DNA of 64,000 nucleotides from Bolinopsis microptera (GCF_026151205.1 NC_087080.1:13277337-13341336), one strand, 5' to 3'; positions 25,248-39,199 are shown, counted from the stretch's first letter. The notes: generated by a model from the letters alone, not told the origin. A program made the numbers and translations.

Positions 25248-26582
25248 TCACTTTATAATTTTTGCTGGGTCAGGCTCATCCCGAAGCTGAGCAATGCAAT
25301 TATCCAATATCTCAGTATTTTCTGGAGTTTTCTCTTTTTCCAGCAGCTGACACAACACGTCCATCATATCAGTGAAGCCATAGAAAAGAATGCTCCTTCT
25401 CACCTTGTTCAACTCCTTCAGAAACATGGCTGATCCTTTATCCGGGAGTCTCTTGGCGTACCTAACTACTTTCATGATGTTCTGTTTCAGGGTGCTGGAT
25501 TTTATCCAGACCATCCCGCTACCTGATTTGTTGTCGTAACTGTTACTGTATTCTTCCTTGTACGGCATGTTCGACTGCTTATCCACACTAACTAGTCTTT
25601 TGAGTCCAAGGAAGTTAGGGTTGCCAAGCCAAGAGAAAGCATTTGGAGCAATAATGGAGAAGACTAAATTAGATTTTTTAAGATTTCGCTCCGATTTAGG
25701 GAGGTGACTAGACACAACTCCAAACCAGCCCAAGCCTATATCCACAATAGCTACACAATCCTTAGCCCGGAGACCTTCATTGAGAATAACTCTCAAGTCT
25801 GGTGTCTTGGAGGTCACTTTAACTGGTGACCGGGGTCCCGCGTGTAACAGAACGTGTCTGGAAACATATGGTGGGTTGTGAAGATCAGTGGCGGGGATGA
25901 AGCCGTGTATTCTCAAGGTAGCAGGGAATGTCTTGGGAGTGGGTTTCAGAGTGATACCAGCAAGATGCGCCACATCAGGTGAGGGTGAAATAGCCACACT
26001 GGTAGTTTGATGTCCAAACCACAGAGCCGCTTCAAACTTAGAGTAGTGATCCAGCATGATACTCTCGAATATTCTATCTACTGAATCTTTACCTAGGACA
26101 GGCCCCGGATAAAGCTTGCCCTTTAAGTTGCACGATCTCAAAAAAGTCTGAGCCCTGTTGTTAACATCAGTAGTGGGAGTCAAGGCAACTAAGGACATGG
26201 AGCACCCATAAGGGAACCCTTCAATAGAGTCCTTGAGAGCATTAGGAATCTTATCAGTTATAAGGACAATGTGAGTAGAAGTGAGCACGTTCCATTGCTG
26301 GCATTCTTTGAGACACAGCTCCATAGTTTCCTTCATACAGGTCTTGTCCTGACATTCAATCTCTGATAAACTGTTTGTTAGCTGAGTGGTGTTTTTTGTG
26401 AATTCCACCAGTATTGAGGGCGTGTGGGAAAATGTTATGATCTCGATGAATTCGTTAGGGACCACAGTTTGAAGATTAGAAAAGAAGCTTTTTAGGGATG
26501 AAAGGGAATGGTCCAGAAGAGATTCCTCTGCTGCTTTCTGTTCCATTGAAAGAGAAACATCGATACATATTATAGTCGGCAT
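25248..26582 (-). CDS. INTS14: Integrator complex subunit 14 (VWA9)
   Basis: A 444-residue protein from one frame. Residues 1-190 form a von Willebrand A domain starting MPTIICIDVSLSM, with the DxSxS MIDAS motif at D8-S10-S12. The conserved DKTC stretch near 97 and IVLITD near 125 also match the family. The middle part (about 195-375) matches the INTS14 beta-barrel region, with SRHVLLHA, VAIVDIGLGWFGVVSS and WLGNPN. The C-terminal helical part has MVWIKSS, RYAKRLPDKG and ELNKVRRS. INTS14 works with INTS13 and INTS10 in the nuclear Integrator complex, which cleaves snRNA and other nascent transcripts. The protein is shorter than the human one (518 residues), mostly by losing loops and tail. 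A 97-nt 5' UTR intron is likely: acceptor TTTTTATAG one base before the ATG, donor GTAAGTGCAG at 26680. Confidence 0.93.
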   Translation of the reverse strand: MPTIICIDVSLSMEQKAAEESLLDHSLSSLKSFFSNLQTVVPNEFIEIITFSHTPSILVEFTKNTTQLTNSLSEIECQDKTCMKETMELCLKECQQWNVLTSTHIVLITDKIPNALKDSIEGFPYGCSMSLVALTPTTDVNNRAQTFLRSCNLKGKLYPGPVLGKDSVDRIFESIMLDHYSKFEAALWFGHQTTSVAISPSPDVAHLAGITLKPTPKTFPATLRIHGFIPATDLHNPPYVSRHVLLHAGPRSPVKVTSKTPDLRVILNEGLRAKDCVAIVDIGLGWFGVVSSHLPKSERNLKKSNLVFSIIAPNAFSWLGNPNFLGLKRLVSVDKQSNMPYKEEYSNSYDNKSGSGMVWIKSSTLKQNIMKVVRYAKRLPDKGSAMFLKELNKVRRSILFYGFTDMMDVLCQLLEKEKTPENTEILDNCIAQLRDEPDPAKIIK

Positions 26583-27284
26583 CCTATAAAAATTTCGATC
26601 AGAATAGTTTCAATATCCGATATTAATATTACACAACACAAGTACAACAATATCAAGATCAAAATGTGAGCTGCACTTACCACGATGAAGGTGATCTAAT
26701 CGGGCACCAAAATGATATTATGAAAGATGATCAAACTCAAATGACTACCGCTATCAACCCACCCAATAAAGCGAGAAATGCTGCACTGGTCTTACATACT
26801 ATTATATAGGAAATACTGGTGCAGTAGTTTAAACTTTTAAACGTGCCAAAAGATCACATACATTTTTAATAAATCATGTCAAAGGAATTTAGATAGACTT
26901 ACCCTTCCATTTAATCGATCTAATGAGATGACCGATATTCGCCTTTACAGCTTCGAATTCACGTGCCTTCATCAGAGGCAACAAATTAGAAATGGTCAGT
27001 TAGTTAGACTGAAACGCACTTAGCTAATATTCAAACTGATATCGAAGGATTTCAAGAATTACAAAAAGTATAAATTTCACATAATATTATCTATCATCGA
27101 ATATCGCAAATAAAAATAATACAAACGCAATCATTATGATTTTAAGATACATAAACTGTTCAAAATTACCCAAATTGAATCATAATATTGAATATCTGAC
27201 TGCAAGACTATATCACACTTAAAAATATTTACACAATAATGGCATCTGCGCAGAAAATTTTACAATAGCGTTATATAAAAAATG
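26583..27284. other. Spacer with probable INTS14 5' UTR intron
   Basis: On the minus strand a donor (CGTG then GTAAGT) ends an apparent UTR exon at 26681, giving an intron of 26584-26680. A second donor-like GTAAGTC is near 26900. The rest is AT-rich with no gene seen; it should include the 3' UTR of the DNase-like gene. Confidence 0.5.
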
Positions 27285-28311
27285 TCATGTTATAACCAAA
27301 TTAAAATAACCTACGATACGCCTACAGATCAAAATTGAAACAATAGATAAAAACAATACAGCGGATTCCAACCATTCCGCGTCTTTACATTCGTTCAAAA
27401 CCGGAAAACAGCGACACAGGAATTCTTTCAAGATGTTTCTGAAATTCGATATGGCCTGACTGGTATCAGCAGTATTTCCACCATCATAGTCCCCCATCTT
27501 CCATGTTACATAGATAGGGTAATGATCGCTGATCTTCTTCGCCATATCATTCGTTATTTCTCCATCAAACAGGTCTATAGCCGGGTGGGTGAAATGACGG
27601 GGGTCCAGGTCACCACACAGCACTATCCTGTCGTAGTAACAGGTTGTCGTTTTAGAGACTGTCGTGTCCAAATCATTGACTCCCAGCCATTTGAACCTGT
27701 CATCAGATGTCATGAGCAGGTCATGGTACTTTCTACTGGAGAGGTAGCTACAGTCAGCGTTCATGTCACCCATGAATATCCCCTGAGGAGGGTAGCCCTG
27801 GGACACAGCGTACTCGTACGCAGCAGGAAACTCGTTCAGTTCTTGGACCACATCGTCAGGATCCACGTGGACTCCAAAGACAGTGAAGTCGGCGAACTGG
27901 TGATCTGGTGAGGTGAAGTGAGCGATTAGGGGGGGGTCTACTGAACAGATTTCTGGGGTTGTCAAATACTGTCTGCTTCTTGACACTTAGTTTCAAGGTA
28001 TCAAATATTACAGCGTACTGTTCTTTGTACGAGGAGCTGCCCAGTCGGGGACTAACAATGAGATCCAGTGTGGAGCTCTCAGCTTGGCAATCTTGGATAA
28101 AGTTAAAAATCATCGTCTCGGAAACGTCTTTGATCTCTTGGATGAGGATGAGGTCATACTTTAAAACGACGGTTACAAGGTGATTCCTCAGAGTTAAGTT
28201 GGAGTACTTAGCTTTACCAAATGTTTGTACGTTGAATGCTCCTATCTTGAGGTTGCAGTACGAGGTGGAGATGATTAGGATTAGCTGAAGTAGGGCATTG
28301 TTCCTCTTCAT
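27285..28311 (-). pseudogene. DNase I-like endonuclease with a single frameshift
   Basis: Two overlapping minus-strand frames together cover a DNase I-type protein of about 340 residues. The first (from 28311) starts with a signal peptide (MKRNNALLQLILIISTSYC), then KIGAFNVQTFG, LIQEIKD with catalytic-type E59, and SSYKEQYAVIFDTL. The second frame continues with TVFGVHVDP (catalytic-type His), GDMNADCSY, CYYDRIV and SDHYPIYVTWK. The break is exactly at a run of eight C (27929-27936, G on plus): one base fewer restores the family-like FSRPP...HFTSP context. The gene is otherwise undamaged, so an assembly or sequencing slip, or a polymorphism, is as likely as a dead gene. After the nuclease comes an extra hydrophobic C-terminal segment (SAVLFLSIVSILI), which could be a membrane anchor. 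The family hydrolyses DNA outside the cell or in the secretory route. Confidence 0.85.
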
Positions 28312-31300
28312 TACATTCTGCCCTGCTTACAAAAATAAATTCTAGTGAGGTTACTTAACTTTCATCAAGCATAACAAGCAATTTATTTCGGTTTATTTAG
28401 TTATAATAATGAAGCAATAGCTAAATTTGTGTGTATGTATCCGTTATAACCCGTCACGGTTTTTATGCCAAAATTGTCGTCGCCAAAATTAGTCTTCAGT
28501 TATCAATTCACATAATATATTGATATGTGTTTTGAATATGTTTTATTTATCAGAATTGTGATGTCGCGTCTCGCTTTGAATTGTACCAGTAAATTCTGGT
28601 TATTTTTGTGCGTATTTATCCAACAACTGGTTTGGATGACTTCAAATTTGCTAGTTTGGCGGAAGATATTATTGTGGGCAAGGGATGGGGAGTTGGGAAC
28701 AGGGAACCAAGGGTGTTAAATCATTCTCTGATCACCATGAATATTATTATATCCGTTTATTATTCAAACGCAAATCAGTTATAGTAGTACGATTATTTAA
28801 AACACTTACGATTCACGCTGATAGTAAGTCTTTCCGAACACGTACGATTGAAAACTTACAACAAAGAGAAAGAGAGTTGTAACATTACGAAATGTTACCA
28901 TGTAAACAACGGAGATCTACTTGATCATCACTAAATAAAATATCCGGAATATAACAAGCGTTTTCCTTTTCACATGTTCAAAGAGATACAATAAAGCAAT
29001 AAAGATGAGAGCACCGAGTTTTAAAGCACCGTGACCGCTCGAACTGTTGAATACATGTTTCAGTGCTGGCACGAATCGTAATGCTACAAAACAAGAAAAC
29101 AAGCTACGCCAACGATTAACACAGACATTCTGCCGCATAAAAACATAATATCAATAGCACATTATGACCAGCTATGTAAAATATTCAAGCTAAGTTTTAA
29201 CTTACGCGGGGAATATATATTAGTGTACAAATTTCTGATTGATGATACGGTATGCTCGGTTTACAGCAGGTAAATGAAAGATCAATATCACGACTGCGCT
29301 GCGGTAGTAACTGCAACTATTCGTGCCTCAATTTCTACCAAGCTAACTTCCTTGAATGTGTATATAATGCAATGACTTTGGTGATATTTCTGTGTATCGA
29401 AGGTTTTATCTTGTATTTTCCTGTTTAATTATACGTATACATACCATATCCTGTAACTTAGTGTGTAAAGAAGTAATGAGAACAATTGAACAAATTCAAA
29501 AGCAACAATTGCTGAACTACGTTTTTGCGACTTTCGTTTAGAATGCAAGAATGACGGAATTTGGTTAAAAACTCGCCATTCATTTTTGGAGATTTCTGGA
29601 ATAAATGGCGAAAAGGGGAAATTTCCAGAATGATTGGCGAAAAGATGATATTATCAACAAATAACACGAACAGTAAGTGGTGTAAACTAAACAATCGGCA
29701 ATCTCTTACCACAAAAGTAAATAAATAATGTTGTGAAAAGCGTGTATCTCGCATTATACCTACACTTGTCATATCCTATGTCTGATTGTGTCAACATAAG
29801 ATCAAAGGAACAAGGGCGGCAGTACGGGGGTTTCACTATTGGCAGTACGACTGCCACTCCTTCGGGAACCATCGTGTCCTGAACACGTGCGAAACAATAA
29901 TAAAAATATGCAACACAACGGAAGTTAACAGATAGCTGTCACACTTTCTACCGAATCATATTATCAACTTCCACAGAAGTAGAAACTTTAACTTGTCTAA
30001 ACATTATGGGACACAGCAAAAGGTAGTAAACGAATAAATGGATGACTAAACTCAAGTGTGTTTACACGTTTAACACTTGAACTGAGATACACCTCAAGAT
30101 ACACCTAAGTCATTCAAGTTAAATGAATCACAGTTAAGACAGCGACAGATAACAATATAATATTCGAATGTTCTAAATAAATAACTTTAACCCTACATTA
30201 AAGTGAAATAAACCTCAGCTCAATGTAGACTCAGAGAGGCTCATCGGATTGCGGCAGGTCAGATCAGGCATTAACCATGTTCAACATAAGGTAAAATAAC
30301 TCGCGTTATGATTGTATGTACAGTTTTTAGTGATACCTATCTTCACAGGTTATCTAACGAAGTGTATAGTTAGAATGTTATACAAATGCAACAATGGAAT
30401 TATTGTTTATTTTGTAAGGAGTAGCTTTTCGATGGGGCTCGAACCAAAGGTTATAATTAGTCGAGCAGACTACACGCACTGGGTGGGAAACAAACATTCT
30501 GGAAGAAATAAAGTTAGGTTTAGAAAACAAAAAGCCGACAAATGATGATTCATGTTTATTAGTATAATAATATGATAAATCCAGGAATTGTTACTTATTT
30601 CACGCTGGGTCACGAGGAGTTTATATCATCTTCCTTAGATGGACAACTGGAGTTTGACATAGCTGTAAACAAAAACCTCAGCTTGCAAGTATTTCACGTG
30701 AAGTTGCTATCAGAATCGTGCATTTCTTCTTTTTTTTGAAAAACGTGCACTGCACTGACAAAGAAATGTCCCTTTATGGTAGCATTGATTGGTTGTAATA
30801 CTATGAAAAGCTCAACAATATAGATTATCTATACAAAAGAAATCTATCTTCTTGATAACGAATAGATATTGGGGTTTATATACCTCCACAACTCCACAAG
30901 TATCTTAACATGAATATTTTAATTATACAGATCGGCAACATAATATAAACTGAGCGGGGATACCGCATTTGATTGAAAGTAAACAACAATAATAACACCC
31001 AATAACCATACTGATTACTGTACTTAAATATTTAAGTAGTTAAATATGCAGGGATAATTGTCGAATTTGGGGCATCAAATCTCAATATATCGCGCCTTAT
31101 CGCAAGTCTTACCACTATTCACAGCTACAAGCCTACGTAGAGATCACGGGTGATAAACAATGTTTACTCTTTGATATGCAAATACGGCTACTAAGTCAAG
31201 AGCAGCTTCAAGACTCTGCCACTTTGCATAACATTGAATTTGGTGCGATAATAAATTGCCTTCTGAATAATTCAGAGTTTCCAGTGAGGGAGTAATCGAT

Positions 31301-32110
31301 GTGAGGGGCCAACTTAGGCTGGCACCAAGCAAACATGTACAAGCAAACCAAATCATGGGAGCATATCAGTATAAATACAAACTGTTAGGTTTGAATATTC
31401 AGCGTTTTCAATCGGCTGGTAAAGGGGGGTAATTTGACAATAAGTACTGATTACAACGGAGGTTACTGAGGATGATTCGACAATTTTATCACAATGGAAT
31501 TGGGAAGTTTCACTATTATCTACCCATAAATCCATAATCACATAATAATCATATAATATAATGTCAGAATTGTCCTATGAGAACCAAGTCAAGCCTTTAT
31601 AAAAATGTCGTTTCTGATTTGTCAGCCTCCGTCTAGAGACACTTAATCGTAATCACACTTATCGAATTTAAACCTAGTCGAAAGTTCAAAATTTAAACCA
31701 CAACAGAAGCAATGTCCAGAGAACTGTGACTGATATATTAAAGTGATGATCTAATTTTACAGTTGATGGAATGTGTAGGACTGTTTAACAGACTCTAGGC
31801 GGAGATACCGGACATTACAGGATCACGGCTAAAATAATCACCCAAAGATATACTGAACCCGTGGTGAGCAAAACAAAAGAATAATTTACTCATTTACATC
31901 TGACGGCCGCAACAAATCTCATTACCTTGCTGTCAGACCCGAAATTAAAAGCAATCCAAGTTTACGCTCATTAACACAGGGAAAACACCAACACCCTGAT
32001 ACAGCCCTCAGTTATTCAAATTTCAAATCCTCTAATGAAATTACATATACTTTGATAATGATTTCATCTTTATGAATGGCGAGTGATTCCGAGAATAAAC
32101 AGGACCGAAT

Positions 32111-33026
<916 letters not shown>

Positions 33027-35639
33027 TTCGACAGCAATTACAAGCGAAAGGGTGCTTCCAAATCAAGGATAGTACACTGTTAAAGTATAGTTAAGATACG
33101 TTAAGATACCTGGTGTTTCTACCCATGGTTAAGATACGGACTCTGCAAAAGAAGGGGGTAGGATTAGACAGACGTAGCCTGGTCAACTATTAATATAGCC
33201 CTGGGGAGCGAGAGAGAGAGACCGTTTGACCCGTGATGACAGTTATCAGGTGGAACTGACCGTGAGGTTACGCTCTACAGCTCCAAACCTGATAACACTT
33301 CAAATCCATGCCATGGTTTAAGATATGCGTTAAAAGGTGGTAAAGTGATAAAATGCTTGTGTGAACACTGGAGTTGTGGATAAAGTACCTAAAGTAGTGG
33401 ATATGGTGATAAATACTAGTTAAATGGAGCAGACCATTTTTGTCAAATATATATATCGAATATTATATCAACGGTTTGTCAGGTGTCTGGATCCGGAGAG
33501 TTAAAACTCAGAATATTCGAGCAGGTCAGGGCGGTACTAGAAATGTGAAAGATTGGATATATCCCGCAACATTCGGGAAAATTTTAACGGATAGGATACT
33601 TTGAGATTTAAAATGTTGTTGAAAGTCGTTGGCCTGAAAGCTGGTGAGCACTACTGAGAAATAGCTCACTCGGTAAGTACGGGCTGAGAAAATTTCGTCA
33701 CTTGGACTTTTAAAAATGCTTGACCAGAACCTGTTCAAGCGCAGAGTTAGTGGTTCGGATTGGTAGCCTCGGAAACCACTGTTTCAGGCCACATGCAGCC
33801 CGAAAACTGAAGCAGCATGTTATATTTTTATAATACCATATCAACATGTTGTATTTTAATGACATTCGATTTAAAACACGAGCAATTTGGGTGGATAGTT
33901 CTAAAATACATGTCAACGCGTCCAGAAAAAACAAACTCAAGGGAAAAAGCATTGGGAAAAGTCACAATGTCCATGAACTCACAACAACACTTCAGATTCA
34001 ATCCAGGCGTTTTCAAACTTCTATTATAGTTTAATATCCAGACAAAGCGACGCATAACACAGACAGCACCGAATAAAATTTAGCGAACTAAGAAAACAAC
34101 AAAGGTCTATAACATTAAAGGAACACAGAGGATACAATGTCTTATATATAATAGGCGAATAATGTACCGAGTATTCAGCTCGCTGCAACAAAGAGAAAAA
34201 TGAACGGTAACGTCCTGTGCAATCGAGGGAAGAGAGGACAATGGGAGCAGGAAAAGCATGGATTAGCAGAGACTGAGTTAGGGAAGCAGAGAGAGAGAGT
34301 GTGGGGAGCTACTCAGCTAGGAGTGGAGACTGGAGCGAGGCAGACTGTGAGGACTGAGGAGTGTGCAGCACTGGGATCGGTATAACAATTGGTATACACA
34401 CTGAGAGAAACTGGCCTTTGTAATGATTCTAGGCGCTGGCAGATAAAAATGTGAAGGAAGATGAGGTAATCGGAACAGGGACTAGGGGGCTGGATTCAGT
34501 TATTTCAGAGTGATCAGCATCAGTTAACAAAATCATGATTAAGATAAGCAGTAAGCACAGTTAATCACGCATTTGTGAATGAAAGGATCAACGTGGCATC
34601 AAGCGGACTTGCTGACTTGGCATTCGGAAATAATGAAAATAATAAACAAGAGAGAGCCGATGATCAACATTTTGTATACATAAATATACCTCGGGCAGTA
34701 AAACTATGTAATTCTAACGGCAGACAAGAAGCCCCCCTATGAGGAACACCTTGATAAAGTACGGTAACACACGCGTTAAGATCAGTTGATCATGTGAGCC
34801 GCTTGGGAACACAGGGAGGGGGCAAAACGAGGGAGCGCGAACAAAACGAATAGCTTTCCGCTTGACGGGTAATGAGGAGAAGTGTTCCGGTAATTGTCGC
34901 GATACAAGGTTCCGAGGAGAAAGGGAACAAAACGTTCCGCTCATTTTCTAAACTCGACCAATCAGTAGCTGCAGATACTAGACTAGGACTGCCTTGGTTT
35001 CAGGCTGCAGACACATTCTTGACTAGCCCACTATCTAGTACAGTCTGCTGGCTGCTGGGAGATATACTGTGTAGCTGCCCGCAAGCTAACTACCTGTGTT
35101 AAGTGAGCAGATCTGAGGAGGGAAACAATGTGAGAGACGGAGCAAAGCAGCCGAGAAATAGTCAGTCAAATCCAACAAAAAACACGCCAGCCACAAAATA
35201 TAACTCGGTATAAGTACAACTAAACATGTAAAACGTAACAAATTTAACGTGCAAAAATGAGCATATGTATTATCTACGCTTCGAGTCAACTTCCTGCAAT
35301 ATCATTCAATAGAATGCAGCGGTTGTTAGGTAAAACGAACAGCATTATTATAATACACCAGTCTATATGTAAGGAATATATAGGATACCAGTTAGAACGT
35401 GCTAATTGAAAGCGTTGTCTTTGATTAAACTCTCGACAAATGGTGGGGCCAGAAGGCTCAGTCCGACATCTAGACTACATGGGGCGACAATATAAACGGT
35501 CCCCTGTATCTTACCAGCTCCTTATGATAAAATGTGTTTTAAGATGGCCCCGCTCTCCGATTAAAATCAGTGAACTTGATATATCAGTTTGTAGAGCCCA
35601 GAAGGAAGAGTGTTGGACGGGGCCCGGACAACCAACCAC

Positions 35640-36075
35640 ATTCCATCTCCGCCCCCACGTGACCAAGTCCGCCAATCCTGCCCCGGATGCGATATATGCA
35701 GTATATATGAGCTCAGTGGAGATAACACTTAATTTCATAAATTCAATAGCACGATAGTATTTACGGAAAGGACCAATCAGGAGGGAGCAGGTGAGTCACG
35801 TGGCTCCGAACACTGGTCACGTGACTAACCAGTACCGTAGGATGGCCGGATATATGCAGCGAGATACTCGCCTTCAACCAACCTTGAATATTGGTGAAAG
35901 TCCGCGCCTTCCTTCCCGCCCGCCAATCGGCGGAGCTGCAACAAGCTGCCAGCCAATCAGCGCCACTCTGTCGAACTCACAGCCAATCAACAATCAGATA
36001 GTGAGTCCCACGTGGGCGCGGCTAGCCAATCAGTGGCCGCGGACAGAGTGCGTGACTGGGGATAATCCAATAAGG
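35640..36075. promoter_or_regulatory. CCAAT-box and CACGTG E-box cluster (candidate promoter or enhancer)
   Basis: Eight CCAAT pentamers occur within 400 bp: 35672, 35773, 35890 (reverse), 35923, 35953, 35983, 36026 and 36067. Most are in the extended form GCCAATC or ACCAATC, which suits NF-Y. Three are spaced exactly 30 bp apart and the next two about 42 bp apart. Four CACGTG E-boxes are interspersed at 35656, 35797, 35818 and 36009; the one at 35816-35825 is the full palindrome GTCACGTGAC. The block is GC-richer than its surroundings. No gene is recognised within 7 kb on either side, so the target is unknown. Confidence 0.65.
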
Positions 36076-37387
36076 AAGTGTAGGAGATATCCGAATAAAA
36101 CAGAATATATTTGTATTTATATGCGGGAGCATTAGAGCAGGGCCCCAATTCGTCTGCATTCATTATGTGAACACGGAATAATATGCTAATATAACGTGTA
36201 AATTTAACGGACGAGCTGATCCACACAAGGCTCGACCTTGCGAGTTGGTCGGCATCTCCTCCGATTTTTACTGGAAATTACAATTTTACAAAAGAGATCA
36301 ATAGACACTGAGTCAATGGAGCACGATATATGTAATGATAAGCCAAACAATGAAACCACCCCTAATATAAAAATACCTTGAGCAAGACGTGATATTACTC
36401 GACCAGTAATTGCTATGTAATAATCGTTTAGCGAAACTATCGTGAAACTAACGACAACGGGAAACAAGGAAAATTTTAAAGCGGTCATTTATATCAATTA
36501 TCATAAAATAGGCCGTATTAAGATATTCCGATCTAAATGATAACATCTTTTGATTTTAAGCCAGGACGCGGAGACCAGAAAAGAGTTCTTCTTCCATGAA
36601 ATATTCCGGTAACTAATGCTGGATAGCAAGAAAACAATGGAAAGCAAGTTACAGCTGTGCGGTGGAATGCGTGCTGTAATCCAATTCAGTCTATAACTGT
36701 ATAGTGCAACCTGAACCTCCGCAGTAACAAAATACAATGTCGTTTAAACGGCAATCTTGTGGTTTAAATTTTGAAACGTAATAAAAGTTATAATGAAAGC
36801 AGGTTAAATATCCAAATGGATACTAAGTTTAATCGACGCTAAGGTTTGTGAACCTCATGATTGGAAATGAGATCGTGATGGTAAGTAGGGTTACTGTAAC
36901 CAGGCTTCGAGTAAATCCAAGTAGCAGAGCAATCAAGAAAGGACGAAGTACCCGAGTACTCTCACCGAATAAGCCGGTAACTCATCCCATTAACCTCAGC
37001 GCTCGTCAAAGTACTGACTCACAAATCGGAGAGAATTGTCGCACGAATTGCCGGGCCTCACCTAAGTTGTGTCCCACGCAATGTTACTAAATCCCGCATT
37101 AACTACAATCCTTTGCAGAGTACTCAGCTCGGGGGGCGAGTGACCTGGGTGTCGGGCCGAATACTCGAGGAGAGGAGCAAGACTCCGGAGCTGGACCTAC
37201 TCAGCCGAACAATCAACTGTTACAAATGAGAGGTGTTGTTAGGGAGGGGGTTAACAAAGCAACAATGTACGGGATTATATAACCCTATCAGGGAGAGATG
37301 GTTCTGTATCGGTCACCTTTATCCTTAGATTACTAGTAACTCAGCTCTATTCTCACTCTCTTATTTCTCTAAAACTGGAGATCTGCT

Positions 37388-37436
37388 CCTCTCTCTCTCT
37401 GCTCTCTCTCTCTCTCTCTCTGCTCTCTCTCTCTCC
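37388..37436. repeat. CT microsatellite
   Basis: A (CT)n run broken by two TG steps. A further GA run on the same strand lies at about 37752-37785. Confidence 0.85.
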
Positions 37437-37751
37437 CTGTTGAGCTCCGCCAACAAACCATGAGGGACTCATAGTTCGCTACTCACTAGTCCGTAACACC
37501 ACCTCCCTTCCCGGCAATCCGGCACATATTATTGTAACACACTACTATCAGTATACACATAATATAAATGCATATATATCGCAGCGGAGAATGGATCCCG
37601 AGCAGAGAGGAACGAAGTGAGGGCACAATACAAATACAGATCATGGTTAGGTGAACAACTGAGCTCACGGCTCCAACACCACCAAGAGGATATTTAGTTA
37701 CAATCACATGAACGGTTTCTACTGGGGCACCAATATTACGAGAACAGCTTT

Positions 37752-37785
37752 GGAGAGAGAGAGAGAGGGGAGAGAGAGGAGGAGG
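37752..37785. repeat. GA microsatellite
   Basis: An imperfect (GA)n/GGA run in the gene-poor region, of opposite polarity to the CT run 320 bp to its left. Confidence 0.8.
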
Positions 37786-38206
37786 ACAGCTAATGATCCG
37801 GCAGCACATTTATATATGTTATATATAGATGAGTGCGGTGGTACAGATATAGGGCATATATTAAATGTGTTAAAATATGTGTCCTGATAATGGAGGGGAC
37901 AAACCTTTTCTTCTCCCACACCACCTGCCATTAATAAGTCACGAAAAAAGAGGAGGGCAACAGAGAAGATGTAACATGTGAGGTGGAGGGATCTGTGAGG
38001 TGGAGGGATCTGGGGCGAGTAGGGATCTGGGACCCCACAGGCAGGTAACTAATGTCTATAGTTTCGGTGATCTTACGGTCGGGGGATGTTGAGCTCCGCA
38101 CGTTTCTCTACTCGTCATCAGCCCCGGCTACATATTATATCCTGATCGGGTAATCTCGTTATGATTGTTTCCGAAATGTTATCAGAGAGCGGTTTTTTGT
38201 GAGAGA

Positions 38207-38208
<2 letters not shown>

Positions 38209-38252
<44 letters not shown>
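38209..38252. repeat. GA microsatellite
   Basis: A clean (AG)n run of about 44 bp in the gene-poor region. Confidence 0.9.
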
Positions 38253-38254
<2 letters not shown>

Positions 38255-39089
38255 CTGAACTCGGTGAAAGAATGTGAGGAGCTGTTATGGTGTTGTGTTG
38301 TCACGGTGGGTAATCTCCGGGTCATCACGCTACAAATCTCTGCAAATCAATCAGACCGGGCACGTAATATAGTAATAATATGTGCTGCTTCTCAGCCAAA
38401 GCCTAACCAAACCTGTAAGCAAAGCAAATCAAAGAATAGATTCGGTGAATTAGATATCAAGCATTGACTATGAACGTAATACTGTCAGCGCATTTATTTC
38501 AAATGTGCAGCAGTCAGAAGTCTTCAAGTCCTGCCAAGAGCTGACACAGTATCTCACTGCTTTCAAAATGCCATCAAAAGTTCTGCAAATAATGTGAACT
38601 GACCGTGAGCCCTCCGAGAATTGCCAGAATTTATTAGCTTAACCTATATAATAATTGAGGGTAAACAATGCGCAAGATTCATGTCTGCGGTGAATAAAGT
38701 CCAGAGAATGGAAATAAGGAGGAGACTAATTTGTAGGATAGCATTGAGAGTAATTAAGTGGAGGTCTGTTCTCTTAGAAACATCTAGGAATGGAGGCCGA
38801 GCAGGTCCTAGACTCATGAACCAGACCACGTTGTCTCTGGTGAAGCGTTTTACTGTTGATCAGGACTGGCTGCCTGGAATTTCGACCACCCTCCTAGGAA
38901 CCGGGTTGTCGCCATTCCTTGGAATTCCATTCAAAACGAATTGTCATTTAGATTGTTTCATTAAACTGTATCCTTGAGGAGGAAAAATTAGCCACATCTT
39001 AGGCACGGTAAATAGTTGGATGATTCGAGTAGGAACTTGGAGCGTCAGAGCTAAGAGAAAGGGTTTAAAGTGAGGACATCCTATTAGAC

Positions 39090-39199
<110 letters not shown>

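Noticed and set aside
27522-28183. Plus-strand open frames opposite the DNase-like gene
   Set aside because: They are the reverse of a recognised coding region and show no family motifs.
35816-35825. CLEAR-type GTCACGTGAC as the control site for the lysosomal gene OSTM1
   Set aside because: It lies about 11 kb beyond the 3' end of OSTM1, whose promoter should be right of 51057; a link would be speculation.
35440-36135. Overlapping plus-strand frames in the CCAAT/E-box cluster
   Set aside because: They are explained by locally higher GC content; the translations have no family features, and the repeated CCAAT motifs dominate the sequence.
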